Below, one piece after another: positions 36,040 to 45,088 of a stretch of DNA of 64,000 nucleotides. The stretch's first letter is position 1. Every line of letters begins with the position of its first letter. The DNA lies in contig CP034537.1 of the NCBI GenBank assembly GCA_004000515.1, positions 5,656,001 to 5,720,000 of the forward strand, written 5' to 3'. The stretch is from Pseudomonas poae (GTDB taxonomy: Bacteria; Pseudomonadota; Gammaproteobacteria; Pseudomonadales; Pseudomonadaceae). The notes under the pieces were generated by a model. It worked only from the letters and a program-made list of their open reading frames with translations, ran no database searches and was not told the DNA's origin. A program made the position numbers and the translations under genes.

Positions 36040-37028
36040 TTAAAGGGTGATGACGTGGCCGGGTTGAATGCTGCGTCGGCACTGCCGACACTGTTGACCA
36101 GCGGCGCACCGAACTCCGCCTGGGTGATCTCGAACACATCCCCCGGTTGGGTACGTATACCGTCGGCGAATGACAGGGTGGCAGTGCCAAAAAAGTGAAT
36201 GTGCACATCGCCCGGCTTGAGGAACTGGCGGTATTTGAAGTGGTGGTATTCGAGGTTTTCCAGGCTGTGGCACATATTGGCTTCGCCACTGAGGAATTCG
36301 TTTTCCCAGATGACCTCGCCGTCGCGCAGCAGGCGACTGGTGCCTGCCAGGTGCTGGGGCAGTTCACCCACGCGCAACTCAGGACCATAGCTGCAACTGC
36401 GCAGCTTGGAATGGGCCAGGTACAGGTAGTTCTTGCGCTCCATGATGTGATCGGAGAACTCGTTGCCCACGGCAAAGCCCACGCGGTAGGGCTTGCTGTC
36501 GAGGCCAATCACGTAGAGGCCGCCAATTTCCGGTTCTTCACCCGCATCCTCGGCAAACGGCGGTACCGGGAAAGCTGCACCAGGGCGCACCACGGTGCTG
36601 CCATCGCCTTTGTAGAACCACTCCGGTTGCACCCCCGCTACGCCGGCTGCCGGTTTGCCGCCCTCCACGCCCCATTTGAAGATGCGCATGGTGTCGGTCA
36701 GCGCGGTGTCGTCACCGGCCTGGTGCATTTTGTCCCGCGCCGAGGCGCTGCCCAAGTGAGTCAGGCCGGTGCCGCTGATCAGCATGTGGGCGGGGTCAGG
36801 GTGGTCCAGTGGTGGCAGCACTTTCAGCTCGGCCAGCAGTGCGGCGTAGTCGTGACTGGCGCCCAGGCCCAGGCTGTCGACGTGTTGCGCCAGGCCCTCC
36901 CCGGCTTCGATGGCGGCCAGCGCCAATTCGCGCACACTGCGGGCGCCCTGCACTTCACGCAATTGAATGCCGTCCACTACGCCGACGCGGCGCTGGCCGT
37001 TGTGCAATTCGAACTGAACTAAACGCAT
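36040..37028 (-). CDS. AraD1-family protein, FAH fold (frame broken at C-terminus)
   Basis: Fumarylacetoacetate-hydrolase-fold enzyme of about 329 residues (AraD1/GguC family), 'MRLVQFELHNGQRRVGVVDG..' with metal-ligand acidic residues in 'EEPEIGGLYVIG' and 'GNEFSDHIMERKNYLYLAHSKLRSCSYGPEL'. It probably removes water from 2-keto-3-deoxy-L-arabonate to give 2-oxoglutarate semialdehyde, a step done by DapA-type enzymes in other bacteria. One G is missing near 36060. Restored, it ends ..AAFNPGHVITL at 36040, ten bases before the dehydrogenase start. Confidence 0.85.
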
Positions 37029-37043
37029 GCGATGTCTCCTGAA

Positions 37044-38368
37044 TTAGAGTACGTGTAGCGCCACGGGCGCTAGCGGCGAATTGGTCGGCAGGCAATACGT
37101 GCTTGCGCTCCAGCACGCGGTACACCACGAGGGTCAAGACCAGCCCAAACACCATCACCCCGGACAAGAAGTACAAGCCCGACGCGAGGTTGCCGGTGTA
37201 TTCCTTGAGCGCACCAATCACGAACGGGCCGATATAGCCGCCCAAGTTGCCCACCGAGTTGATCAACGCGATGCCCGCCGCCGCACTGGCACCGGCAAAG
37301 AAGCGCCCCGGCAAGGTCCAGAACACTGCCGTGCAGGAAAACAGCGCAAACGCCGCCAGGCACAGCGCCGCCATTTGCAGCACCGGCACACTCAGCCAAG
37401 CGCTGAAGAACAAGCCAATGGAGCCCAGCACGTAGAGCACAGCGAGGTGGCCGTAGCGGTCATTCAGGCGGTCGGAACTGCGCGGGATGATCAACAGGCC
37501 GATGATGCCGAAGATGTAGGGCACGGCGGAGATGAAACCGGTGGTGAGGTCACTGCCGCCAAATTGCTTGATCAGGGTCGGCAGCCACAGCCCCAGGCCA
37601 TAGATGCTCAGGGTCACCGGCAAATAAAACAGCGCCAGCAGCAACACGCGCTTGTCTTTCAAGGCATGCAACGGGTTGCCGTGACGGGTCTGGCCGTAGG
37701 CTTGCAGGTCTTTATTCAGCTCACCGGTGAGCCACGCCTTTTCTTCATCGCTCATCCAGTTGACCTGCTTGGGACCGTCCGGCAAGTAGCGCAGCACCGG
37801 CCAGGTGAGCAGGATCGCCGGGGTGCCGATGACGATAAACAGCCACTGCCAGCCGTGCAGGCCGAGGATGCCGTCCATGCCCAGCAGGCCACCGGACACG
37901 GGGCCGGTGATCATCATCGCAATGGGTTGGGACAGGATGAACAGCCCGAGGATCTTGCCGCGATGGCGCACCGGGAACCACTGGGTGATGTAGTAGAGAA
38001 CGCCCGGAAAGAACCCGGCTTCGGCCGCCCCCAACAAAAAAGCGCATCACATAGAAGCTGTGCGGCCCCTGCACAAACGCCATGCCGATGGTGATGGCGC
38101 CCCAGGTGATCATGATCCGCGCAAACCAGCGCCGTGCGCCGAAGCGGTCAAGCATCAGGTTGCTGGGGATCTCAAACAGGAAGTAGCCAATAAAGAACAA
38201 CCCCGCGCCCAAACCGTACGCGGCGTCGCCGATGCCGACGTCGGCGCCCATGTGCAATTTGGCAAAGCCCACGGCAGAGCGGTCCACGTAGGCGATCAGG
38301 TACAGCAGGATCAGGAAGGGAATCAGTTTCAGCGTGATGCGCCGAATAAGCCGCAGTTCCTGGCTCAT
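37044..38368 (-). CDS. MFS transporter, anion:cation symporter type (frame broken)
   Basis: Twelve-helix major facilitator of the phthalate/glucarate permease group (ACS). Start 'MSQELRLIRRITLKLIPFLILLYLIAYVDRSAVGFA', then 'LGAAEAGFFPGVLYYITQWFPVRHRGKILGLF' , 'GTPAILLTWPVLRYLPD' and 'GNLGGYIGPFVIGALKEYTGN'. One T is in excess near 38036. The exact 3' end is unclear: after ..KHVLPADQFA the frame stays open into araD1, and the TAA at 37044-37046 needs a further shift. First gene of the arabinose operon; could import L-arabonate or a similar sugar acid. Confidence 0.85.
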
Positions 38369-38454
38369 GGGGGTCGATCTCCGATTGTTGTTTTTATAGA
38401 AGCTCGGGGACGCCTCTCGCGAAAATCCGCCAGGGCCATACCTCAGTTGGACCG

Positions 38455-38546
38455 ACTATATAGTATGACTATTTGCAAAACAACTCTTCCAAAGCTTCGA
38501 TTTTGCGCTTATGTTTAAGCACGCATAGAACATATAGTCATACAAT
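38455..38546. promoter_or_regulatory. Divergent arabinose promoter with two TAGT-N3-ACTA-type operators
   Basis: ATAGTATGACTAT (38460-38472) is a palindrome of arms ATAGT/ACTAT. ATAGTCATACAAT (38534-38546) is a near-perfect copy in inverse orientation, 74 bases away. ACTATATAGT (38455-38464) overlaps the first. They lie between the MFS operon and the dehydratase gene and are likely sites of the GntR regulator encoded at 40344. Confidence 0.65.
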
Positions 38547-38559
38547 AAGAGAATCGATC

Positions 38560-40295
38560 ATGCCTGATAAAAAGCCCGGCCTACGCTCCGCCCAGTGGTT
38601 TGGTACCGCCGACAAGAACGGCTTCATGTACCGCAGCTGGATGAAGAACCAAGGCATTGCCGACCATCAGTTTCATGGCAAGCCGATCATCGGCATCTGC
38701 AACACCTGGTCGGAGCTGACCCCCTGCAACGCGCACTTCCGCCAGATCGCCGAGCACGTCAAACGCGGGGTAATCGAGGCCGGTGGCTTCCCGGTGGAAT
38801 TCCCGGTGTTCTCCAACGGCGAATCCAACCTGCGCCCCACCGCGATGCTCACCCGCAACCTGGCGAGCATGGACGTGGAAGAAGCGATTCGCGGCAACCC
38901 GATTGACGGCGTGGTGTTGCTGACCGGCTGTGACAAGACCACCCCGCCCTGTTGATGGGCGCCGCCAGTTGCGACGTGCCGGCCATCGTGGTCACCGGTG
39001 GACCGATGCTCAACGGCAAGCACAAGGGCCAGGACATTGGCTCGGGCACGGTGGTGTGGCAGCTCAGTGAACAAGTGAAAGCCGGCACCATCACCCTGGA
39101 TGACTTCCTCGCCGCCGAAGCTGGCATGTCGCGTTCGGCGGGCACCTGCAACACCATGGGCACCGCGTCGACCATGGCCTGCATGGCCGAAGCATTGGGC
39201 ACCTCCCTGCCCCACAACGCGGCGATCCCCGCCGTAGATGCGCGTCGTTATGTGCTGGCGCACATGTCTGGCATGCGTGCGGTGGAGATGGTGCGCGAAG
39301 ACTTGAAGCTGTCGAAGATCCTGACGAAAGAAGCGTTTGAAAACGCGATTCGCGTGAACGCGGCCATCGGCGGCTCGACCAACGCAGTGATCCACTTGAA
39401 AGCCATCGCCGGGCGCATTGGCGTCGACCTCGACCTGGACGACTGGACCCGCATGGGCCGTGGCATGCCGACCATCGTCGACCTGCAACCTTCCGGACGT
39501 TTCCTGATGGAAGAGTTCTACTACGCCGGCGGCCTGCCTGCCGTGTTGCGTCGCCTGGGTGAAGCGAACCTGATCCCGCACCCGAATGCGCTGACGGTGA
39601 ACGGCAAGTCCCTCGGCGAGAACACCAAGGACTCGCCGATCTACGGCCAGGATGAAGTGATCCGCACCCTCGACAACCCGATCTGCGCCGACGGCGGCAT
39701 CTGCGTATTGCGCGGCAACCTGGCGCCGTTGGGTGCGGTGCTCAAGCCATCCGCTGCCAGCCCGGCACTGATGCAGCATCGCGGCCGCGCAGTGGTGTTC
39801 GAGGATTTCGACATGTACAAGGCGCGCATCAACGACCCGGACCTGGAGGTGGACGCCCACTCGATCCTGGTCATGAAAAACTGCGGGCCCAAGGGTTATC
39901 CAGGCATGGCCGAAGTCGGCAACATGGGCCTGCCCGCCAAGCTGCTGGCCCAGGGCGTGACCGACATGGTGCGTATTTCCGATGCGCGCATGAGCGGCAC
40001 CGCGTACGGCACGGTGGTGTTGCACGTGGCACCGGAAGCCGCTGCCGGCGGGCCGTTGGCCACGGTGAAGGAAGGTGACTGGATCGAACTGGACTGCGCC
40101 AATGGCCGCTTGCACCTGGACATCCCCGACGCAGAGCTGGCGGCACGCATGGCGGACCTGGCGCCACCGCAAAAGCTCATCGTCGGTGGCTACCGCCAGC
40201 TGTACATCGACCATGTATTGCAGGCCGACCAAGGCTGCGACTTCGACTTCCTGGTGGGTTGCCGAGGGGCGCAAGTCCCACGGCATTCCCACTAA
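38560..40295 (+). CDS. IlvD/Edd-family dehydratase, probable L-arabonate dehydratase (frame broken)
   Basis: Iron-sulfur dehydratase of about 579 residues converting L-arabonate to 2-keto-3-deoxy-L-arabonate. Cluster cysteines in 'GICNTWSELTPCNAHF', 'VLLTGCDKTTPA' and 'SAGTCNTMGTAS'; also 'VNAAIGGSTNAVIHLKAIAGR' and the C-terminal 'VRISDARMSGTAYGTVVLHVAPEAAAGGPLA'. One G is missing near 38947 (CDKTTP..ALLMGAASC). The C-terminus ..GCRGAQVPRHSH fits pentonate dehydratases rather than IlvD. Divergent from the arabinose operon and followed by its GntR regulator. Confidence 0.92.
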
Positions 40296-40343
40296 TTGGG
40301 ATGCTATGATGCCGCGTCTTTAAGCCAGAGCCTTCCCGTCGTC

Positions 40344-41065
40344 ATGGATCACCAGCCGCCCAAGCCGCGCAAGAGCCAGCATGCCCAGATCGTCCAGGAC
40401 TTGGGCATGCACATCGTCTCCGGTCGCTTCAAACCGGAAGAAAGACTGCCCATGGAGGCCACGCTCTGCGAGGAATACAAGGTCAGCCGCTCGGTGTTGC
40501 GTGAAGCCACGCGGGTGCTCAGCGCCAAGGGTCTGGTGTATTCCAAGCCACGGGTGGGTGCGGTGGTGCGCCCGCGCTTGAAATGGCACCTGCTCGACCC
40601 GGACGTGCTGTCCTGGTTGATGCAGTCCACGCCCATAGCGAGTTCTTCAACACCTTGGCGGGTGTGCGGCGCATCCTGGAACCGGAGATCGCCGCCATGG
40701 CCGCGACCACGGCCACCGATGAAGACATCGCTACCATCGAAAAAGCCTACCTGGGTATGGAAACCGCCCAGACCCACGAGCAGTTGCTGCAAGCCGACCT
40801 GGACTTCCACCGCGCCATCGCCGACGCCACGCGCAACGACCTGCTGGCGTACATGTGCAACATGCTGTCGTTGCCGCTGCGCGAATCCATCAACATCACT
40901 AACCGCCGTCCCGATATCCAGGGCCTGAGCCTGCCCCGGCACAAGGCGATTCTTACGGCGATCCAGAACCGCGACGCACTGGGCGCGCGGCACGCATCCC
41001 TGGTGCAACTGGATGACACCCGCGTGGCGCTGGATACCGTCATGAACGTATTGACCCCGCTCTAA
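40344..41065 (+). CDS. GntR/FadR-subfamily regulator of the arabinose region (frame broken)
   Basis: Winged-helix regulator of about 240 residues. HTH 'KSQHAQIVQDLGMHIVSGRFKPEERLPMEATLCEEYKVSRSVLREATRVLSAKGLV' and an FCD effector domain ('ILEPEIAAMAATTATDED', 'DLDFHRAIADATRNDLLAYM', 'RHKAILTAIQNRDALGARHASLVQL'). One C is missing near 40634. The gene follows the dehydratase by 48 bases. FCD domains bind small organic acids, so an intermediate such as L-arabonate or the keto-deoxy acid is a plausible effector. Confidence 0.92.
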
Positions 41066-41158
41066 CCCTCGCCCTCCCGATCGCAACCTGCCTGTGGCGA
41101 GCCCCTCGCCACTGCAAACCCTCGCCAAAAACGCTCAAGCTTCAAGAAATCCGGCACC

Positions 41159-41181
41159 GAGTATCAGCTATCCTGATACTC
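41159..41181. promoter_or_regulatory. Inverted repeat upstream of the MFS-LysR-aspartase operon
   Basis: Perfect 9-base arms GAGTATCAG / CTGATACTC separated by five bases, 103 bases before the MFS start. Without a T run it is not a terminator. It may be the site of the LysR protein encoded in the operon. Confidence 0.45.
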
Positions 41182-41283
41182 ACAAAGCGGTTGCTGTTTT
41201 CATGAAGTTGTCGCCCTAGACTCGCTCTCAACGGTGCTCATGCATCGGACCCCACAACTATAAAAATGCAAGTGGAGAGATGA

Positions 41284-42650
41284 ATGAGTGGTCAAGTCGC
41301 GTTCGAAGACCTTCCGCTGAGCCGCTTCCATATCCGCACGGTATTCAGCGGTACGGGCGGCCAGTTCAGTGATGGTTTTGTGCTGGGCATTATCGGGATC
41401 GCCGTCAGCATGGCAGCCGGGCCGCTGCAACTGACGGCACTGTGGATGGGCTTGCTGGGTGCAGCCTCATTGGCCGGCCTGTTCCTCGGCAGCCTGTTTG
41501 CCGGCCCTATCGCCGACAAGTTCGGCCGGCGGACGATTTTCGCCTGGGACATGCTGTTGTTTGCAGTCATCAGCGCCTCGCAGTTCTTTGTCACCTCCCC
41601 GAACAGCTGTTGGCACTGCGCCTGTTGCTGGGCCTGGTGCTGGGGTTCGACTATGTGGTGAGCAAGTCGCTGGTGACCGAGTTTGCCCCCGCCGATACCG
41701 CGGGCGTTTGCTCAGCGTGCTGGCGGCGGCGTGGGCCGCGGGTTATGTGGCGGCCTACCTGGTGGGCTTTGCCATTCGCGACATTGGCCCGGATGCCTGG
41801 CGCGTGATGCTGGCGCTCAGTGGCGTGCCCGCGTTGCTTATTCTGCCGCTGCGCATGGGCGTGCCTGAGTCGCCCATTTGGCTGATGGCCCGCGGGCGCA
41901 GCCAGGAAGCGATGGCGATTGTGCGCAGCAAATTCGGCCCCACGTGTACCTGCCCGCCCCCGTGGCCCAGGCTGACGTGCAAAAACGGCGCGGCAGCTGG
42001 AGCGAACTGTTCAGCCCGCGCTGGCGCAAAAACACCTTGGTGGGTTGTGTGTTCTACACCTGCCAGGTCATTCCCTTCTTCGCCCTGGGCACCTTCGCAC
42101 CCAAAAGTCCTGGAAGCGCTGAATGTGCAAGACAAGTTTGTCGGCGGCCTGGTCTACAACGTGTTGCTGTTTCTCGGCGCCCTGCTGGGTTTGCTGGTGA
42201 TTGACCGCGTGTCCCGGCGCGCTTTCCTGGTAGGCACCTTCTACCTGAGTGCGGCAGGCCTGGCCGTGCTGGCCTATGCCGGTTTTGGCCCACTGGGCAC
42301 CATCCTCGCCTTCGGCTTTTTTTGCCTGCGTAATGGCGGCTGCGGTGAACCTTGAATTCGTCTACCCACCTGAGTTGTTCCCCACCCACCTGCGGGCCTC
42401 GGGGATCGGCCTGGCTGTGGCTGCAAGCCGGTTCGGCTCGGCTGTGGCGACGTTCTTGCTGCCGATCGCCGTGCAGCAAGTGGGCGTTCATGCGGCGTTG
42501 GGCGTGTGCGTCGGCGTCCTGATCATCGGCGGCGTGGTCTGCCATGTGTTTGCTCCGGAAACCAGCCAGGAAGACTTGTCGGGAGTCACCCCGAGTCCCC
42601 TGCGACACAGTCCACCGTCGCCATCGAATAACAGCATCAAGCGAGGATGA
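41284..42650 (+). CDS. MFS transporter, sugar/metabolite:H+ symporter (five frame breaks)
   Basis: Twelve-helix major facilitator. Readable segments in order: 'FHIRTVFSGTGGQFSDGFVLGIIGIAVSM', 'LGSLFAGPIADKFGRRTIFAWDM' (the D-R-x-G-R-R loop of the sugar-porter/AAHS type), 'LLGLVLGFDYVVSKSLVTEF', 'VPESPIWLMARGRSQEAM', 'VIDRVSRRAFLVG', 'EFVYPPELFPTHLRASGIGLAVAASR'. Three missing bases near 41598, 41698 and 41940, and two extra near 42104 and 42320, all in short runs. ATG 41284. The stop overlaps the LysR start (ATGA). Confidence 0.88.
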
Positions 42651-43642
42651 AGATGTCAGCGAACAGGCTTATCGACATGTATGCGGTCCAGGTGTTTATC
42701 GCGGTTGCCGAGGAAGGCAGCATGTCGGGGGCGGCCGCGCGCATGGGCATCTCCCAGTCGGGCGTGTCGCAGATGGTGCGCCAACTGGAAGATGAACTGG
42801 GCGTGGTGCTGGTGGACCGCACCACCCGGCCGATGGCCCTCACCGCGTTTGGGGTTGCACTGCGCAACCGAGGCTCGGTTTTGAGTGAGGAACTTTCGCA
42901 CCTCAAGGCTCAGGTGATCGACGCCGGGCGCGGCGTGAACCCGGACCTGCGCATCGGCCTGGTGGACTCCTTCGCGGCCACCTGTGGCTCGGTGTTCACC
43001 CGCCAACTGCTGGGCAAGGTGGCGCAGTTGTCGATTCGCACCGGGCTCAGCCCACAACAGGGTGAATCCCTGCTGCGCCGAGACCTGGACCTGATCGTGA
43101 CCAGCGACCCGCTGATGGACGCCAATGACGTGATTCGTTATCGGCTGTTTTCAGAGAAGTACTTTGTCATCACACCCAAGCAGTTGCGCAGCGACATCAA
43201 CACTGTCGATGACGTACGAGCGCTGGCCAATGTGCTGCCGGTGGTGCGCTTCAACCGGATGTCCCAGGTAGGGCTGCAGATCGAGCGTCATTTGCGCAGC
43301 TTGAATGTGCGAGTCCCCAACCGCCTGGAACTGGACAACGCCGATGCACTGACGTCCATGGTCGCCGAAGGTATCGGCTGGGCCGTGACCAGCCCCATGT
43401 GTTTTTTGCAGGCCAGTGCCTGGGTCGACAACGTGACCGCGCACCTTACCCCGGACCTGCAACTGGAGCGCTCGCTTTACCTGGTAGCACGACGCAATGA
43501 ATACAGCGCCTTTTTCGCCGATGCCTGCGAAACGGCGCGTGATGTGATCCGCCACTCCTTCTTGCCCAGGCTCAAGGCGCTGGACAAAGGGGTGGAGGCG
43601 TTAATCCAATTTGATGAGGGTGATGCTCGTGAGTATTTTTGA
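42647..43642 (+). CDS. LysR-family regulator
   Basis: 331-residue intact regulator. HTH 'DMYAVQVFIAVAEEGSMSGAAARMGISQSGVSQMVRQLEDELGVVLVDRTTRPMALT', then a substrate-binding domain ('LRIGLVDSFAATCGSVFTRQLL', 'DLIVTSDPLMDANDV', 'SMVAEGIGWAVTSPMCFLQA'). The start overlaps the MFS stop and its 3' end overlaps the aspartase start, so the three genes are translationally linked. Probably regulates this operon. Confidence 0.92.
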   Translation: MKMSANRLIDMYAVQVFIAVAEEGSMSGAAARMGISQSGVSQMVRQLEDELGVVLVDRTTRPMALTAFGVALRNRGSVLSEELSHLKAQVIDAGRGVNPDLRIGLVDSFAATCGSVFTRQLLGKVAQLSIRTGLSPQQGESLLRRDLDLIVTSDPLMDANDVIRYRLFSEKYFVITPKQLRSDINTVDDVRALANVLPVVRFNRMSQVGLQIERHLRSLNVRVPNRLELDNADALTSMVAEGIGWAVTSPMCFLQASAWVDNVTAHLTPDLQLERSLYLVARRNEYSAFFADACETARDVIRHSFLPRLKALDKGVEALIQFDEGDAREYF

Positions 43643-45041
43643 TTCTGCCGCTACACGTTCGGAAACCGATTACGTCGGTGAAGTACAGATTCCAGCCAAC
43701 AAGCTGTATGGGGTGAACTCGGTACGCGGGTTCGACAACCTCAGCGTTTCACCGCTGACCATTGCTCATTACCCGGCCTTTCGTGACGCTTTCGCACAGT
43801 GCAAATGGGCGGCCGCGCTGGCCAACCAAGCCTGTGGCGTGCTTGCCCAACCCCAGTGTGAAGCCATCGTGCAAGCCTGCGCCGAGGTGATTGCCGGCCA
43901 GTGCGACGACTCGCTGATCGTCGACCTGCTGGAAGGCTCCGGTGGCACGTCCACCAACATGAACTTCAACGAGGTCATCGCCAACCGTGCCCAGCAGTTG
44001 ATGGGCCATGCTGCGGGTTCGTACGAGGTGGTTCACCCCAATGACCACGTGAACGCCTCACAGTCGACCAATGATGTGTACCCGGCCGCCCTGAAGATCG
44101 CTACACACGCCATGCTCGGGCCGTTGATCGATGAAGTGGAACAATTGGCCGCCAGCTTCGACCACAAAACCGCACAGTTTGCCGACATCCTGCACCTGGG
44201 CCGCACCTGCCTGCAGGACGCCCAGCCCATGCGCCTGGGCCAGCTGTTTTCCGGCTATGCCGCCCTCACCCATCGCCTCGCGGCAGAGCTGACCAGCGTG
44301 CGCGACACACTGCGCACCCTGCCGCTGGGCGGCACCGCTATCGGCACTGGGTTCGGTGCGCCGGCAGCGTATCGCGACGCGGTGTACCAACACTTGGTGC
44401 ACATCACCGGCATCGGGTACCAGGCACCGTCGAATGCCTTCGATGCGATGCAGAACATGGATGTGTTTTCCCGGGTGTCAGCGGAGCTGCGCACCTGCTC
44501 GGCGTCCCTGGCCAAGATCGCCACGGACCTGACCTTGCTGTCGTCCGGCCCGGTCGGCGGGATTGGTGAGTTGAAACTGCCCGAAGCCCAGGCTGGCTCG
44601 TCGATCATGCCCGGCAAGGTCAATCCGGTGTTGCCGATGGCGATGATTCAACTGAGCTTCGCGGTGATCGGCAACGATGCGGCGGTGGCGCAGGCGGTTC
44701 AGGCAGGCCAGCTAGAGATCAACCACTTCGAGCCGCTGGTGGCGTCTCGGGTGTTCGACAGCATTGCGCTGTTAACCCAAGGCATCCAACGTTTTCGCGA
44801 AAAGTGCATCGTTGGGATCACTGCGAATGCCGAGCGTAACGAGCACCATCTGACCCAATCGATGGCGGTCGCCACCGCGCTGGTGCCGCAATTGGGCTAC
44901 GCGCGTGTCAGCAAGCTGGCACGCCAGTCAGTGGAGCAAGGGCGCTCGTTGTTGTCGATCCTGGAAGAGTCCGGCTTGATGAGCCGGGCCGACGCCATGG
45001 CGGCAATCGAAAAGTCGTCCCACCCGGTGTTCGAGGGCTGA
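43629..45041 (+). CDS. Aspartate ammonia-lyase family enzyme (AspA-like)
   Basis: Fumarase/aspartase superfamily lyase, 470 residues, intact. Signatures: 'GGTSTNMNFNEVIANRA', 'VHPNDHVNASQSTNDVYPAALKI', 'GGTAIGTGFGAPAAYRDAVY' and the mobile catalytic loop 'AGSSIMPGKVNPVLP' with its Ser. I chose GTG 43629 (MSIFDSAATRSETDYVGEVQIPANKLYGVNSVRG) because GAGGG precedes it at good spacing; TTG 43611 and ATGs between are possible. Coupled to an MFS importer and a LysR gene, so it may act on an imported amino acid or amino-dicarboxylate other than aspartate. Confidence 0.88.
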   Translation: MSIFDSAATRSETDYVGEVQIPANKLYGVNSVRGFDNLSVSPLTIAHYPAFRDAFAQCKWAAALANQACGVLAQPQCEAIVQACAEVIAGQCDDSLIVDLLEGSGGTSTNMNFNEVIANRAQQLMGHAAGSYEVVHPNDHVNASQSTNDVYPAALKIATHAMLGPLIDEVEQLAASFDHKTAQFADILHLGRTCLQDAQPMRLGQLFSGYAALTHRLAAELTSVRDTLRTLPLGGTAIGTGFGAPAAYRDAVYQHLVHITGIGYQAPSNAFDAMQNMDVFSRVSAELRTCSASLAKIATDLTLLSSGPVGGIGELKLPEAQAGSSIMPGKVNPVLPMAMIQLSFAVIGNDAAVAQAVQAGQLEINHFEPLVASRVFDSIALLTQGIQRFREKCIVGITANAERNEHHLTQSMAVATALVPQLGYARVSKLARQSVEQGRSLLSILEESGLMSRADAMAAIEKSSHPVFEG

Positions 45042-45050
45042 CGACCACCA

Positions 45051-45077
45051 CTTGCAATCACACAGCGTGATTGCAAG
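45051..45077. terminator. Bidirectional hairpin between aspA-like and TonB receptor genes
   Basis: Perfect 11-base stem CTTGCAATCAC / GTGATTGCAAG with loop ACAGC, located between the convergent stops at 45041 and 45089. The T-rich tract is weak. Confidence 0.7.
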
Positions 45078-45088
45078 CGGCTTTGCCT

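Noticed and set aside
38673..40292. 539-codon minus-strand frame opposite the dehydratase
   Set aside because: Shadow of the IlvD/Edd gene; no ribosome site and no family features.
41095..41111. Hairpin TGGCGAG-CCC-CTCGCCA after the arabinose regulator as a terminator
   Set aside because: Good stem but no following T run, so I did not list it as a terminator.
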